Origin: CAYQOX01 sp964419335
GTDB lineage: Bacteria > Hinthialibacterota > Hinthialibacteria > Hinthialibacterales > Hinthialibacteraceae
Direction of reading: 5' to 3'
Length of the DNA: 64,000 bases
NCBI GenBank assembly: GCA_964419335.1
Contig: CAYQOX010000011.1
Span: 36,358 to 100,357 of the forward strand
Part shown: positions 1 through 7,301 of the stretch, piece by piece
Numbering within the stretch: the first letter of the stretch is position 1
Layout of the letters: every line of letters begins with the position of its first letter
The notes under the pieces: model-generated
Databases searched by the model: none
What the model was told of the DNA's origin: nothing
The model's input: the letters and a program-made list of their open reading frames with translations, nothing else
Made by a program: the position numbers and the translations under genes

Positions 1-1272
1 GTAGCGGTTTATTTGTGTTGTCTCTACTTTCGGTTGCCGGTCATGGTGAACGTCCAGCGCGCGGTATATTTCTATATCTTTTTATCCGCGGTGTTTTTTT
101 GGTATTCTTTCGAGCGTAACCGATTAGCCTATTTTGTATTAGCTTCGGTTTTTTGTGGGATGGCGTTAGGGACAAAAATGAGTGCTTTTTTGTTTGGACT
201 GGCGGCCTTTATGCTTCTTTTGATAGTGCGTTTTTTTCTTTGGAGAAAGGAAACCTTTAAGAAAGCGGTTTTGTTATTGCTTCTGTTTTTGGGGATAGCG
301 GGAATCATGTATAGTCCCTGGGCAGTTAAATCATGGTTGTATACCGGCAATCCAATGTACCCGATGCTGGGAGAATTTTTTCCTACGAAGGAAGAATTTG
401 TTCATCCCATGAAGTCTAATGCTCGAAACCATGGTTTAAATATATTAAAATCCGAGAATTGGCATGAATTTTTTGAGGAAGTGGGAAAGAATATCAATTT
501 AGTTTTGTATAAAGCGGATTTGATCTTTTTTCTTGGGATCACCGCATTTCTTTTGCTTCTCCTACTACGCCGCAAACGCTGGTATCATCCTCTTGCTACG
601 ATGGCGGTATTTTTTGTTTTGTTCACGATGATGTGGGGATCTGATACAGAGCGTTTGTTTGCTACAAGTTATACCGTTTTGGTTTTGCTCATTGCTTTGG
701 CTATGTATTGGCTTGATCTAAAATCACGTTATGGGAAGGTTATTTACGGTTTGATTCTAGTGAGTCTGTTTGTAACTTTTGTACAACAACGTTATCTCTA
801 TTTACGTAGTGAGAATATTCAATGGTTTGGGGGTGCTTATTTAACTGAAGAATCACGACGTGAATGGCTCAGCAGCCGGGGGATCTTTTCGGAAGAATTA
901 TTCCGGATGAAAGATTGGATGGATGAGCATATTCCTGAAGATGAGTTTGTTTATGGGTATCATACAGTGTATTTGTATTATCTGCGTCGTCCTTATATTG
1001 TTCATGGGGCGCATTTTAGTAAACAACTGGATCCAGATAAAGTGTATAAGTCTCCCTTGGAGAAATGGATGGAGGAAGGGGTGGATTATGCTGCACAACG
1101 ATTGACAGAGTTGGATATTCAGTGGTTTTTGTGGGATAAAGAGAGGGGGCGTCTCCAGGGGGGAGATAATTCTTCGGAATGGGAGAACTTCAAAGAACGG
1201 TATTTAAAGGAAGTCCATCGAGAAGGAGATCTTATCCTTTTTCAATTTTATGCGGTTACAGGGAATGTATGA
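1..1272 (+). CDS. Membrane glycosyltransferase-like protein (GT39/ArnT-like), 5' end outside window
   Basis: The frame is open from the first base, so the N-terminus lies outside the window; the TTG at 13 is not a convincing start. The visible 420 or so residues hold several hydrophobic helices, with a GMALGTKMSAFLFGLAAF stretch of the kind found after the first helices of lipid-linked sugar transferases (GT39/PMT_2-like). A hydrophilic tail of about 150 residues follows. Such enzymes move sugars from polyprenyl-phosphate carriers on the outer face of the inner membrane. Two other proteins of this general kind lie at 33765 and 52261. The catalytic N-terminal Asp motif cannot be checked here, so the substrate is unknown. 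Confidence 0.6.
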   Translation, partial: VAVYLCCLYFRLPVMVNVQRAVYFYIFLSAVFFWYSFERNRLAYFVLASVFCGMALGTKMSAFLFGLAAFMLLLIVRFFLWRKETFKKAVLLLLLFLGIAGIMYSPWAVKSWLYTGNPMYPMLGEFFPTKEEFVHPMKSNARNHGLNILKSENWHEFFEEVGKNINLVLYKADLIFFLGITAFLLLLLLRRKRWYHPLATMAVFFVLFTMMWGSDTERLFATSYTVLVLLIALAMYWLDLKSRYGKVIYGLILVSLFVTFVQQRYLYLRSENIQWFGGAYLTEESRREWLSSRGIFSEELFRMKDWMDEHIPEDEFVYGYHTVYLYYLRRPYIVHGAHFSKQLDPDKVYKSPLEKWMEEGVDYAAQRLTELDIQWFLWDKERGRLQGGDNSSEWENFKERYLKEVHREGDLILFQFYAVTGNV

Positions 1273-1283
1273 TGAAAAAAACC

Positions 1284-1445
1284 TCATTTTTGTCCGGATT
1301 GAGAGGCTTGCCGTTCGATGGTTTCTCCCAAAGATTCTATATCTTGACCCATACCCCGCATAGTATTACAGCCGATGGTTCCCAGGGAGAGAATGAGACT
1401 GATTAGTAATGCGAGCATAAGATTTAAAGAGTTTTTTTCATACAT
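1284..1445 (-). CDS. Entericidin EcnA/B-like small lipoprotein
   Basis: A 53-residue ORF starts at ATG 1445, only 6 bp after the stop of the lipoprotein gene upstream, so the two are probably co-transcribed. It has a charged N-terminus, a hydrophobic helix and a lipobox ending at Cys26, followed by CNTMRGMGQDIESLGETIE. That matches the entericidin pattern CNTxRGxGxDIxxxGxxI. Entericidins are tiny lipoproteins of the cell envelope; EcnA/EcnB of E. coli act as an antidote/toxin pair in stationary phase. Only one copy is present here, so a toxin-antidote role is not shown. The gene is short and easily missed in automatic annotation. Confidence 0.85.
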   Translation of the reverse strand: MYEKNSLNLMLALLISLILSLGTIGCNTMRGMGQDIESLGETIERQASQSGQK

Positions 1446-1451
1446 GATATT

Positions 1452-2129
1452 TTACCGTCTAATAACATCGATTGTAACTTGGAGTTGTCTTTGATTGTTG
1501 GCAGAAGCGCCAGGGTAATCTAAAACGGCCAAATAAAGTGCCGAAGCTCCACGAGGGACTCGAATGTTTTTACGATCACCTATAATAAAAGGTTGACTAG
1601 AATTATCAAACAATCCCACCAGTGCCCCCATATTCCCTTCAATAGAACGATACTCCTCTGTAGGTCCCGCTTCGATCCGAATATCAGGCGCCCCAGAGGG
1701 GGGATTTTTAATTGAAGGGAGAGGGATATGACTGGTTGTCCCATGAGCGTAAATATCAAGGGTTTCACCGCCTTTAATGATGCCGTCTAAGACTTTAACG
1801 GGTTTGTTTTGTGGTGCGATATCTCGAACACCCTCTAGTTGAAATTCGAGGGTAGTTCCATCTTCTGCACCAGCAAGAAAGATATCCGCCGTTGCGGGAA
1901 CAATGATATGAACTTGGCCTAAATGGCCATAGGGAAGAGATGAATCGATAATGGCGGGCGGATTCAGAAAGTCAGTGGGTTTAAAGATCTCGGGAGTGCG
2001 ATTAATACCTTCCTGACATCCAGTAACGAGCAGGATAAGCCATCCTGCCGCCATCACCATGGTATATAAGGCCATACTACTATTGCGATGGCTGGTATGG
2101 AGTTTTTTTATTAGGTTTTGAGTTTTCAT
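1452..2129 (-). CDS. Hypothetical lipoprotein
   Basis: The product is 225 residues. After a basic stretch it has a hydrophobic segment ending in LVTGC (Cys38), a good lipobox, so it is probably a lipoprotein. The mature part is rich in beta-strand-type sequence with no motif I recognise. The long region before the lipobox suggests that the true start could be Met19 or Met24; no strong Shine-Dalgarno decides between them. It lies directly ahead of the entericidin-like gene (6 bp gap), which suggests a shared envelope role. Function unknown. Confidence 0.65.
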   Translation of the reverse strand: MKTQNLIKKLHTSHRNSSMALYTMVMAAGWLILLVTGCQEGINRTPEIFKPTDFLNPPAIIDSSLPYGHLGQVHIIVPATADIFLAGAEDGTTLEFQLEGVRDIAPQNKPVKVLDGIIKGGETLDIYAHGTTSHIPLPSIKNPPSGAPDIRIEAGPTEEYRSIEGNMGALVGLFDNSSQPFIIGDRKNIRVPRGASALYLAVLDYPGASANNQRQLQVTIDVIRR

Positions 2130-2332
2130 GTTATTTTGAACTATTTCACCATTAATTTATGCCTAGTTATATCTTAACGATTAAAAGAAAATTATATAAC
2201 GTGTGAACGAATTGGAATAGCGGGAAATCCCTTTTTAAATGCATTAAGGCAAAAAGAGTAGTTATAAGCAGAGAAAAATCTAGAGGTTATACTTATCTGG
2301 GTTTGGAGAAAGGATCGCGTAAAACGAAACGA

Positions 2333-2360
2333 AGGGAGCGACCCACAAAGGCCGCTCCCT
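2333..2360 (-). terminator. Intrinsic terminator after the MFS permease gene
   Basis: AGGGAGCG (2333-2340) and CGCTCCCT (2353-2360) form an 8-bp stem with a 12-nt loop, 15 bp past the stop of the minus-strand permease gene. On the minus strand it is followed by a T-rich stretch (TTCGTTTCGTTTT). Confidence 0.65.
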
Positions 2361-2375
2361 ATCCGAATTGAAAGG

Positions 2376-3581
2376 TTAAGCTTCTTTTTCGAGCTGTTCT
2401 TGGGGATCCTTGAAGAAAATTAGGAACAGAATGGCACACAGAATGGTTAAAACCACCGGAACCATAAATACCCAAGACCAATTGACGATGGTGGTTCCAT
2501 CTTCGGCTACGTGGGTGAAGAGGCTTTCAATCCAGCCGGCGAAGGAGGAACCAAGATATAAACCTAGGCCGAATGTTACCAGTGCCAGTAAGCCTTGAGC
2601 GGAATTGCGAATGTCAGGTGGTGCGACACGGTCAACGTATATTTGTCCTACCACGAAGAAGAAGACATAGCAGATGCCGTGCAAGGCCAGGGAAGCGACA
2701 ACCAGCCAATAAGGAGTACCAATCGCAAAAATGATGTATCGAATAGGCCAAGTAATGATACCAATGGCCATCGCGGTTTTGATACCTACCCGTGGTAAGA
2801 GGTAAGGCATGAGCGCTACCAAGGTGAGGAGTTCTGCGATTTGGGCAATGGTCATTACCCAGGGAATATTTCTTGAGTTAGTACCCAGATCTTCGAGGAA
2901 GGGGCCGGTGAGGATGTAGTAGAACATGAGCTCTGTGGCCACGACAAAGGAGATTATCATGAAAATGAGGAAGGAGGGACGTTTCAGCATTTTCAACGCT
3001 TCGAGAAATGCAAGTGGATTCCCTTCGCGGCTGGGAGGCGTGTGGGGAAGCCAAAAACTAAATACGCCAAGAAGGAGAGAAGCAATTCCTGCGAGACGCA
3101 AGCAATTGGCGCCGTCATCGGAAAAATAAAGCCAGCCAGAGAGGACCCATCCTGCCAGGATCCAGCCGATAGTACCCCAAACGCGAATTTTACCAAAATC
3201 GCGATCCACATCGGTTAGATTTTTGAAGCTTAAGGCATTGGTTAAGGGAATCGTTGGAGCATAGAGGAGAGAATAGCAAAACATGATAATGAGCATATGG
3301 AAGAATGTGATATATTCTGCCATCCAAAGGAGAAGAAACCCGCCGACAAAGTGTGCGATGGCGAGGAATCTCTCGACCGAAATATAGCGGTCTGCGATTT
3401 GTCCACCGATAAAAGGTGTAATCAGGGAGGCAAGATAGAGCATCCCCATAATTTGTCCTTTTTGTGCGCCGCTAAAGCCTAACTCGGTAAGATAAACAGG
3501 GAGATAGGATCCCCACGCACCCCAGATCCAATACTGTAACAGCATCATGACACTTAAACGAATATACAAACCTAAACTCAT
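2376..3581 (-). CDS. MFS transporter, nucleoside:H+ symporter family
   Basis: A 12-helix permease resembling NupG/XapB (Nuc_H_symport family). The N-terminus LLQYWIWGAWGSYLPVYL and the GGQIADRY loop between helices 2 and 3 are typical. It probably brings nucleosides or similar small sugar compounds into the cell with protons; the substrate is inferred from family only. The frame could begin at a TTG at 3605, but ATG 3581 has AAGGGGG a few bases upstream and starts just before helix 1, so I use it (401 residues). An intrinsic terminator follows the stop. The gene stands alone on the minus strand. Confidence 0.85.
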   Translation of the reverse strand: MSLGLYIRLSVMMLLQYWIWGAWGSYLPVYLTELGFSGAQKGQIMGMLYLASLITPFIGGQIADRYISVERFLAIAHFVGGFLLLWMAEYITFFHMLIIMFCYSLLYAPTIPLTNALSFKNLTDVDRDFGKIRVWGTIGWILAGWVLSGWLYFSDDGANCLRLAGIASLLLGVFSFWLPHTPPSREGNPLAFLEALKMLKRPSFLIFMIISFVVATELMFYYILTGPFLEDLGTNSRNIPWVMTIAQIAELLTLVALMPYLLPRVGIKTAMAIGIITWPIRYIIFAIGTPYWLVVASLALHGICYVFFFVVGQIYVDRVAPPDIRNSAQGLLALVTFGLGLYLGSSFAGWIESLFTHVAEDGTTIVNWSWVFMVPVVLTILCAILFLIFFKDPQEQLEKEA

Positions 3582-3651
3582 GGAAAACCCCCTTTGATGA
3601 TTCAATATTGTTGTATCAAGATTTGATTATCTGCGAAATTCGGGCTTCCGA

Positions 3652-3900
3652 TTAGAAGATCGTATAAATAAACGGCGCGATCACGGAGGCTTGAGAGAAA
3701 ATAATAAGTGCTCCTAATAAAATCATGATCATGACGATGGGCAAGAGCCAGAACTTTTTTCTTTCGCTGAGGAAGATAGAGAACTCTTTGATTAAGCTTA
3801 TCGAGCTGGCTTGATATTTTTGTCGTTCGGCGCGTTGTGTTTCTCGATCGTTCTCATGGACAGGGTTCTCTATTTTTTCCTTTGAATTGACTTCATTCAT
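3652..3900 (-). CDS. DUF5989 family small membrane protein
   Basis: 82 residues: a charged N-terminal half, then FLSERKKFWLLPIVMIMILLGALI and a C-terminal APFIYTIF. This is the signature of DUF5989 (SxtN-like) proteins: one membrane helix preceded by an ERKK motif and ending in APFIYT(L/I)F. Such genes often sit beside SxtJ and carbamoyltransferase genes, and neither is present here. Biochemical role unknown. It lies 97 bp from the delta-prime gene on the same strand. Confidence 0.75.
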   Translation of the reverse strand: MNEVNSKEKIENPVHENDRETQRAERQKYQASSISLIKEFSIFLSERKKFWLLPIVMIMILLGALIIFSQASVIAPFIYTIF

Positions 3901-3997
3901 TGGTTTTACCTCATTTAATGCATAGGCTCAAGAATCTTGTTCATTATATGAAAAAAAAGTGTTTTTTCCTACCTGTATAGAATCTTCATACCTACAT

Positions 3998-5056
3998 TTA
4001 GTTTTGCAAATTTTCGGGAGGTTGAAGAGAAAAAAACAAATCTGTAAATTGTACCCGAAGATTTAAATAGCGATCCATCCCTTCGATGACGTCTAATATT
4101 TTTTCGATGGCAGAGAAGATGGATTGGGGAGTATCTTTGTACCAAATTTGTTTTAATTCTTCTTTACGGTCTGGATTGTAAAAGCATCCATCTTCGATTC
4201 CTTCGACGATGAGCAATCCATCGCGTAGAAGGTTTAGGAAGATAGCTAAATCCTCTCGGATCTCATCCCGTTCTTTTTTGCTGTAGAGTTCTGCCAGTTC
4301 AGGGATAGCCGAAATCCGGGTGCGAATATCTTTAATGTGCTGTAATATTTCATCGCGTTCTTCGAGGTAGTTTTCGGCAAAGAGCGAGCGTGCTACTTGG
4401 GGTAAGCCGCCCGAGGCTCTGGCAAGAGTTTCTGCTGCTTGGGGTGGCAGTTTTTCCGCCAAGGTATTGGCTAAGGCATGAATATCCAAGGGGGTTAGAC
4501 GAATTTTATGGCATCGGGATAAAATCGTGGGTAATATTTTAGAAAAGTTATCGGTTAACATTAAAAATAATAGGTGTTCATGAGGTTCTTCTAAAATTTT
4601 GAGCAGGCTATTTGCGGCGGGGATTGTCATCCGGTGTGCGTCATTAAAAATGAAAATTTTCATAGCCCCTTCGTAGGGCATATTTTGGGCGTATTCTTGG
4701 ACAATACGCATATGGCCGATGCTGTAATCCTGTCCTTTGCGTTCGGGTTTTTCCCAATCTTCGTTTGGTTGCATTTCGAAGACATCCGGGAATTGATGAT
4801 CATGGATGCGGCGGCAGTTTAAGCAGTTTCCGCAAAAATCCTCGCTCGCGTTTTTGCAATTCAGACTCATGGCAATGGCGCGGGCGATCGCGATTTGGCC
4901 GGCATTGGTGGGACCATGGATGAGATAGGTCCCCTTCATTTTCCCTTCATGGATTGAAGCGAGGATATTTTTTTTGACATTTGGATGGCATTCAACGTCA
5001 TTCCAGGGCATGGTATGTAGCCAATATTTAAGAAAGGCTTCAGCTTGTGTTTGCAT
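3998..5056 (-). CDS. holB: DNA polymerase III subunit delta-prime
   Basis: 352 residues. The AAA+ clamp-loader fold is visible: GPTNAGQIAIARAIA in the Walker A position, four zinc-ligand cysteines spread over CKNASEDFCGNCLNC, and the sensor/arginine-finger motif ILSRCHKIRLTPL. The Walker A lysine is replaced (NAGQ), as expected for delta-prime, which does not hydrolyse ATP, and unlike gamma/tau. The protein is part of the clamp-loading complex of the replicative polymerase. It diverges from the M15 peptidase gene across a 63-bp gap that must hold both promoters. Confidence 0.9.
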   Translation of the reverse strand: MQTQAEAFLKYWLHTMPWNDVECHPNVKKNILASIHEGKMKGTYLIHGPTNAGQIAIARAIAMSLNCKNASEDFCGNCLNCRRIHDHQFPDVFEMQPNEDWEKPERKGQDYSIGHMRIVQEYAQNMPYEGAMKIFIFNDAHRMTIPAANSLLKILEEPHEHLLFLMLTDNFSKILPTILSRCHKIRLTPLDIHALANTLAEKLPPQAAETLARASGGLPQVARSLFAENYLEERDEILQHIKDIRTRISAIPELAELYSKKERDEIREDLAIFLNLLRDGLLIVEGIEDGCFYNPDRKEELKQIWYKDTPQSIFSAIEKILDVIEGMDRYLNLRVQFTDLFFSLQPPENLQN

Positions 5057-5119
5057 AAATCTGCTGGAATACTATCTTACAGATAAGTTTTTATTTTACA
5101 AAGAGAGGAATACCGAGAT

Positions 5120-6379
5120 ATGAGAATTATAGGCGTGACGATGCTTGTCTTATCCGCTATTGGATTTGGCATTTTATTTATAGTATCGCATCCTTCGCAG
5201 GCGCAAAAAAAAGTCATGGAATCCCAAACAGAAATTCACTGTCGTAACGCAGAGTTTCAGGCGGATGTACTTTTTATTACAAAACCAGAACAGGCGTTGG
5301 AATTTTTTTGTGTTGTGGAACCAGAGCAGGTTCTTTCGAAAGGCTATGTACCTGAACCGGCTACGTATGAGTGGAAGGTTTCCTCAGGCGAAGTTGAATC
5401 TGAAAAGCATAAGGCTCGATGGTCGAAGGCTGAGGCGGGGTTACAGACGATTCGAGTTTCTGGAAGTTTGCTTTATCGATCGACGGAAGAATCATCCGGG
5501 CTTTTTGCCGCTGAACCGCCAGACATTGAAATTCCCTTCGAGACGGAAATGAAAGCACTTTACCCTCATGAAACTGGGATTAAGTGGGAGGTGGTGATCG
5601 ATGGATTTCCCATCGGAAAGTATCCCGATCCTACCAATCCACAAAATTTGGAAAAGTCGGCTACTCCTAATCGAATTGTGGAGAATAAAAGTACTTATAT
5701 GCCGCCGCGATATTATTATGAAGTGACGCCGGAAACTTTCTTTCTACGAATACACAAGAATTATTGGTTAGGAAATTTTGATCTCGACCCTCGTTTTATG
5801 GATTTAGAATATCCCCGATATATTGCGATTGAGCCGCGAATCATACGTAAATTGGATGATCTACAGGAATTAATGAATTCCGAAGGGGTGGAAGTCAGCA
5901 AATTCAATATTATATATGCTTATCGATCGCCTGATTACAATTTAGGTTCTCGGGCAGAAGATGACGAAAAGACTTTGAAGAGTCCATTTTCGGCCCATAT
6001 GTATGGACAAGCGATCGATTTTATTGTCGATGAGGATGATGATTTTGTTATTGACGACCTGAATCAAGACGGAGAAATTAATATTGAAGATGCTCGGGTG
6101 ATGCAGGATTTTGCCACAAAACTCGATACCCAGTATTTAGAACAGGGAAAGCAAGACATGGTTGGCGGAGCATTTATTTATTATCACCATGATTATTGGG
6201 AACGGGGAGAGTATGCGCAAACCCCTTATTTGCATATGGATGTACGTGGTTATACGCGTGAGGATGGAAGCTTAATTCGCTCTACCATTCCTGATACGAT
6301 TGGCATTACGCAAGAGGCAAATCCTTATCGGCTTAAAAAGCCGATCCCACCTTGGCCGTTTTCTAAACCAAAACATTAA
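5120..6379 (+). CDS. Exported M15-type zinc peptidase with an EF-hand-like loop
   Basis: 419 residues with an N-terminal membrane/signal segment (about 1-25), a beta-rich region, and a C-terminal peptidase M15A-type domain (about 225-400). Zinc-site motifs are visible: SAHxxGxAxD with H293 and D300, and HMDVRG with H372; YRSPDYN precedes them. The family cleaves D-Ala peptide bonds of peptidoglycan cross-links in the periplasm. Between the two zinc motifs sits a calcium-loop pattern, DLNQDGEINIED (D313, N315, D317, N321, D324), like an EF-hand or a single dockerin segment. It is followed by a strong terminator, so it is probably monocistronic. Confidence 0.8.
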   Translation: MRIIGVTMLVLSAIGFGILFIVSHPSQAQKKVMESQTEIHCRNAEFQADVLFITKPEQALEFFCVVEPEQVLSKGYVPEPATYEWKVSSGEVESEKHKARWSKAEAGLQTIRVSGSLLYRSTEESSGLFAAEPPDIEIPFETEMKALYPHETGIKWEVVIDGFPIGKYPDPTNPQNLEKSATPNRIVENKSTYMPPRYYYEVTPETFFLRIHKNYWLGNFDLDPRFMDLEYPRYIAIEPRIIRKLDDLQELMNSEGVEVSKFNIIYAYRSPDYNLGSRAEDDEKTLKSPFSAHMYGQAIDFIVDEDDDFVIDDLNQDGEINIEDARVMQDFATKLDTQYLEQGKQDMVGGAFIYYHHDYWERGEYAQTPYLHMDVRGYTREDGSLIRSTIPDTIGITQEANPYRLKKPIPPWPFSKPKH

Positions 6380-6401
6380 AGAAAAGCCTAAAGGAATTAA
6401 A

Positions 6402-6436
6402 AAGGCTTGGATTAATATCCAAGCCTTCTGTTTTTA
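6402..6436 (+). terminator. Strong intrinsic terminator of the M15 peptidase gene
   Basis: AAGGCTTGGAT (6402-6412) pairs perfectly with ATCCAAGCCTT (6417-6427) around a 4-nt loop, followed by CTGTTTTT. It lies 23 bp after the stop codon. Confidence 0.85.
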
Positions 6437-6581
6437 CTAATGGTATGGTAAATGTATATACTAATTTATGTAGAAAAATCAAAAAATGGATTTGCAGGAG
6501 GGAGAATTAAATAAAGGTAAAAAAACGTTAAACATCAATCAGAGTAAGGCATCTTGAAATTTTATACATGAGGTGAGGAAG

Positions 6582-7229
6582 ATGCGAAGGAAAACTGGTT
6601 TTACCTTGATTGAGTTATTAATTGTTGTAGCCATTATTGGAATCTTGGCGGCTATAGCGGTGCCCAATTTTTTGAACGCGCAGATCCGAGCCAAGGTTGC
6701 GCGTGCCCAAGCGGATATGAAAAATATGGGGACTGCGATCGAATCGTTTCGCTTAGATCAGGGTACCTTGCTTGTGGATTTTTGGGATGAAGGAACGCCA
6801 GAAGTCTGGGAACGTGTGAAAAAGTGGGGGTTATGCTCTCCAGACAACCAAGATGATGCGGTACGTAATCAAGTGTGTATTCTTGCCAATCTAACATCGC
6901 CGGTAGCCTATATGTCTTCGATACCGAAAGATCCTTTTTTTGGAAAAATCACGGGAACCAGTGAGCGTTTAGAGATTGCGTTGGCGGGTACCTATTTCTA
7001 TGGAGACAATGAATCTGTAATCCCGGGAAATGATCATAATTTTCAGGCCTTGTACCCAGATAATGCTGAACGTTGGGGATTACGACCTATGCGTGAGAAT
7101 GAATGGACGCTTTTAGGCATGGGGCCGGATACGACAGTAGAAGAACTTGGTGAGCGTCCCCGCGGGATTCCTTATGATGCGACGAATGGCTTAATAAGTT
7201 CTGGGGATATTACAATGCGAAGTGGATAA
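6582..7229 (+). CDS. Type II secretion-type pseudopilin
   Basis: A prepilin with a short basic leader and the cleavage site G^FTLIELL, including Glu+5, then a hydrophobic alpha helix. The 120 or so C-terminal residues form a soluble domain with a PxGxPYDATNGLISSGDI ending. I start it at ATG 6582, which has AGGTGAGG at 6571-6578; the GTG at 6573 lies inside that ribosome-binding site. A prepilin peptidase would cut it and it would join a T2SS- or type IV-like pseudopilus, but no other secretion gene is in the window. It is a clear paralogue of the gene at 58197, and shares its first 35 residues with the one at 16985. Confidence 0.88.
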   Translation: MRRKTGFTLIELLIVVAIIGILAAIAVPNFLNAQIRAKVARAQADMKNMGTAIESFRLDQGTLLVDFWDEGTPEVWERVKKWGLCSPDNQDDAVRNQVCILANLTSPVAYMSSIPKDPFFGKITGTSERLEIALAGTYFYGDNESVIPGNDHNFQALYPDNAERWGLRPMRENEWTLLGMGPDTTVEELGERPRGIPYDATNGLISSGDITMRSG

Positions 7230-7242
7230 ACTGAGAGGTTTA

Positions 7243-7278
7243 GAAGGGAGAGCGGAAGGATTTTTTTACTCTCCCTTC
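7243..7278. terminator. Hairpin between convergent genes, probable bidirectional terminator
   Basis: GAAGGGAGAG (7243-7252) pairs with CTCTCCCTTC (7269-7278) around a 16-nt loop containing seven Ts. It lies between the ends of the pseudopilin (+) and GH127 (-) genes. The T run sits in the loop rather than after the stem, so its efficiency is uncertain. Confidence 0.5.
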
Positions 7279-7301
7279 CTTCATGGAAATCAAGTTTTTA
7301 T

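Noticed and set aside
5056..5120. Missing Walker A lysine in the clamp-loader subunit as a sign of a broken gene
   Set aside because: Loss of the lysine is normal in delta-prime; the zinc and SRC motifs are intact.
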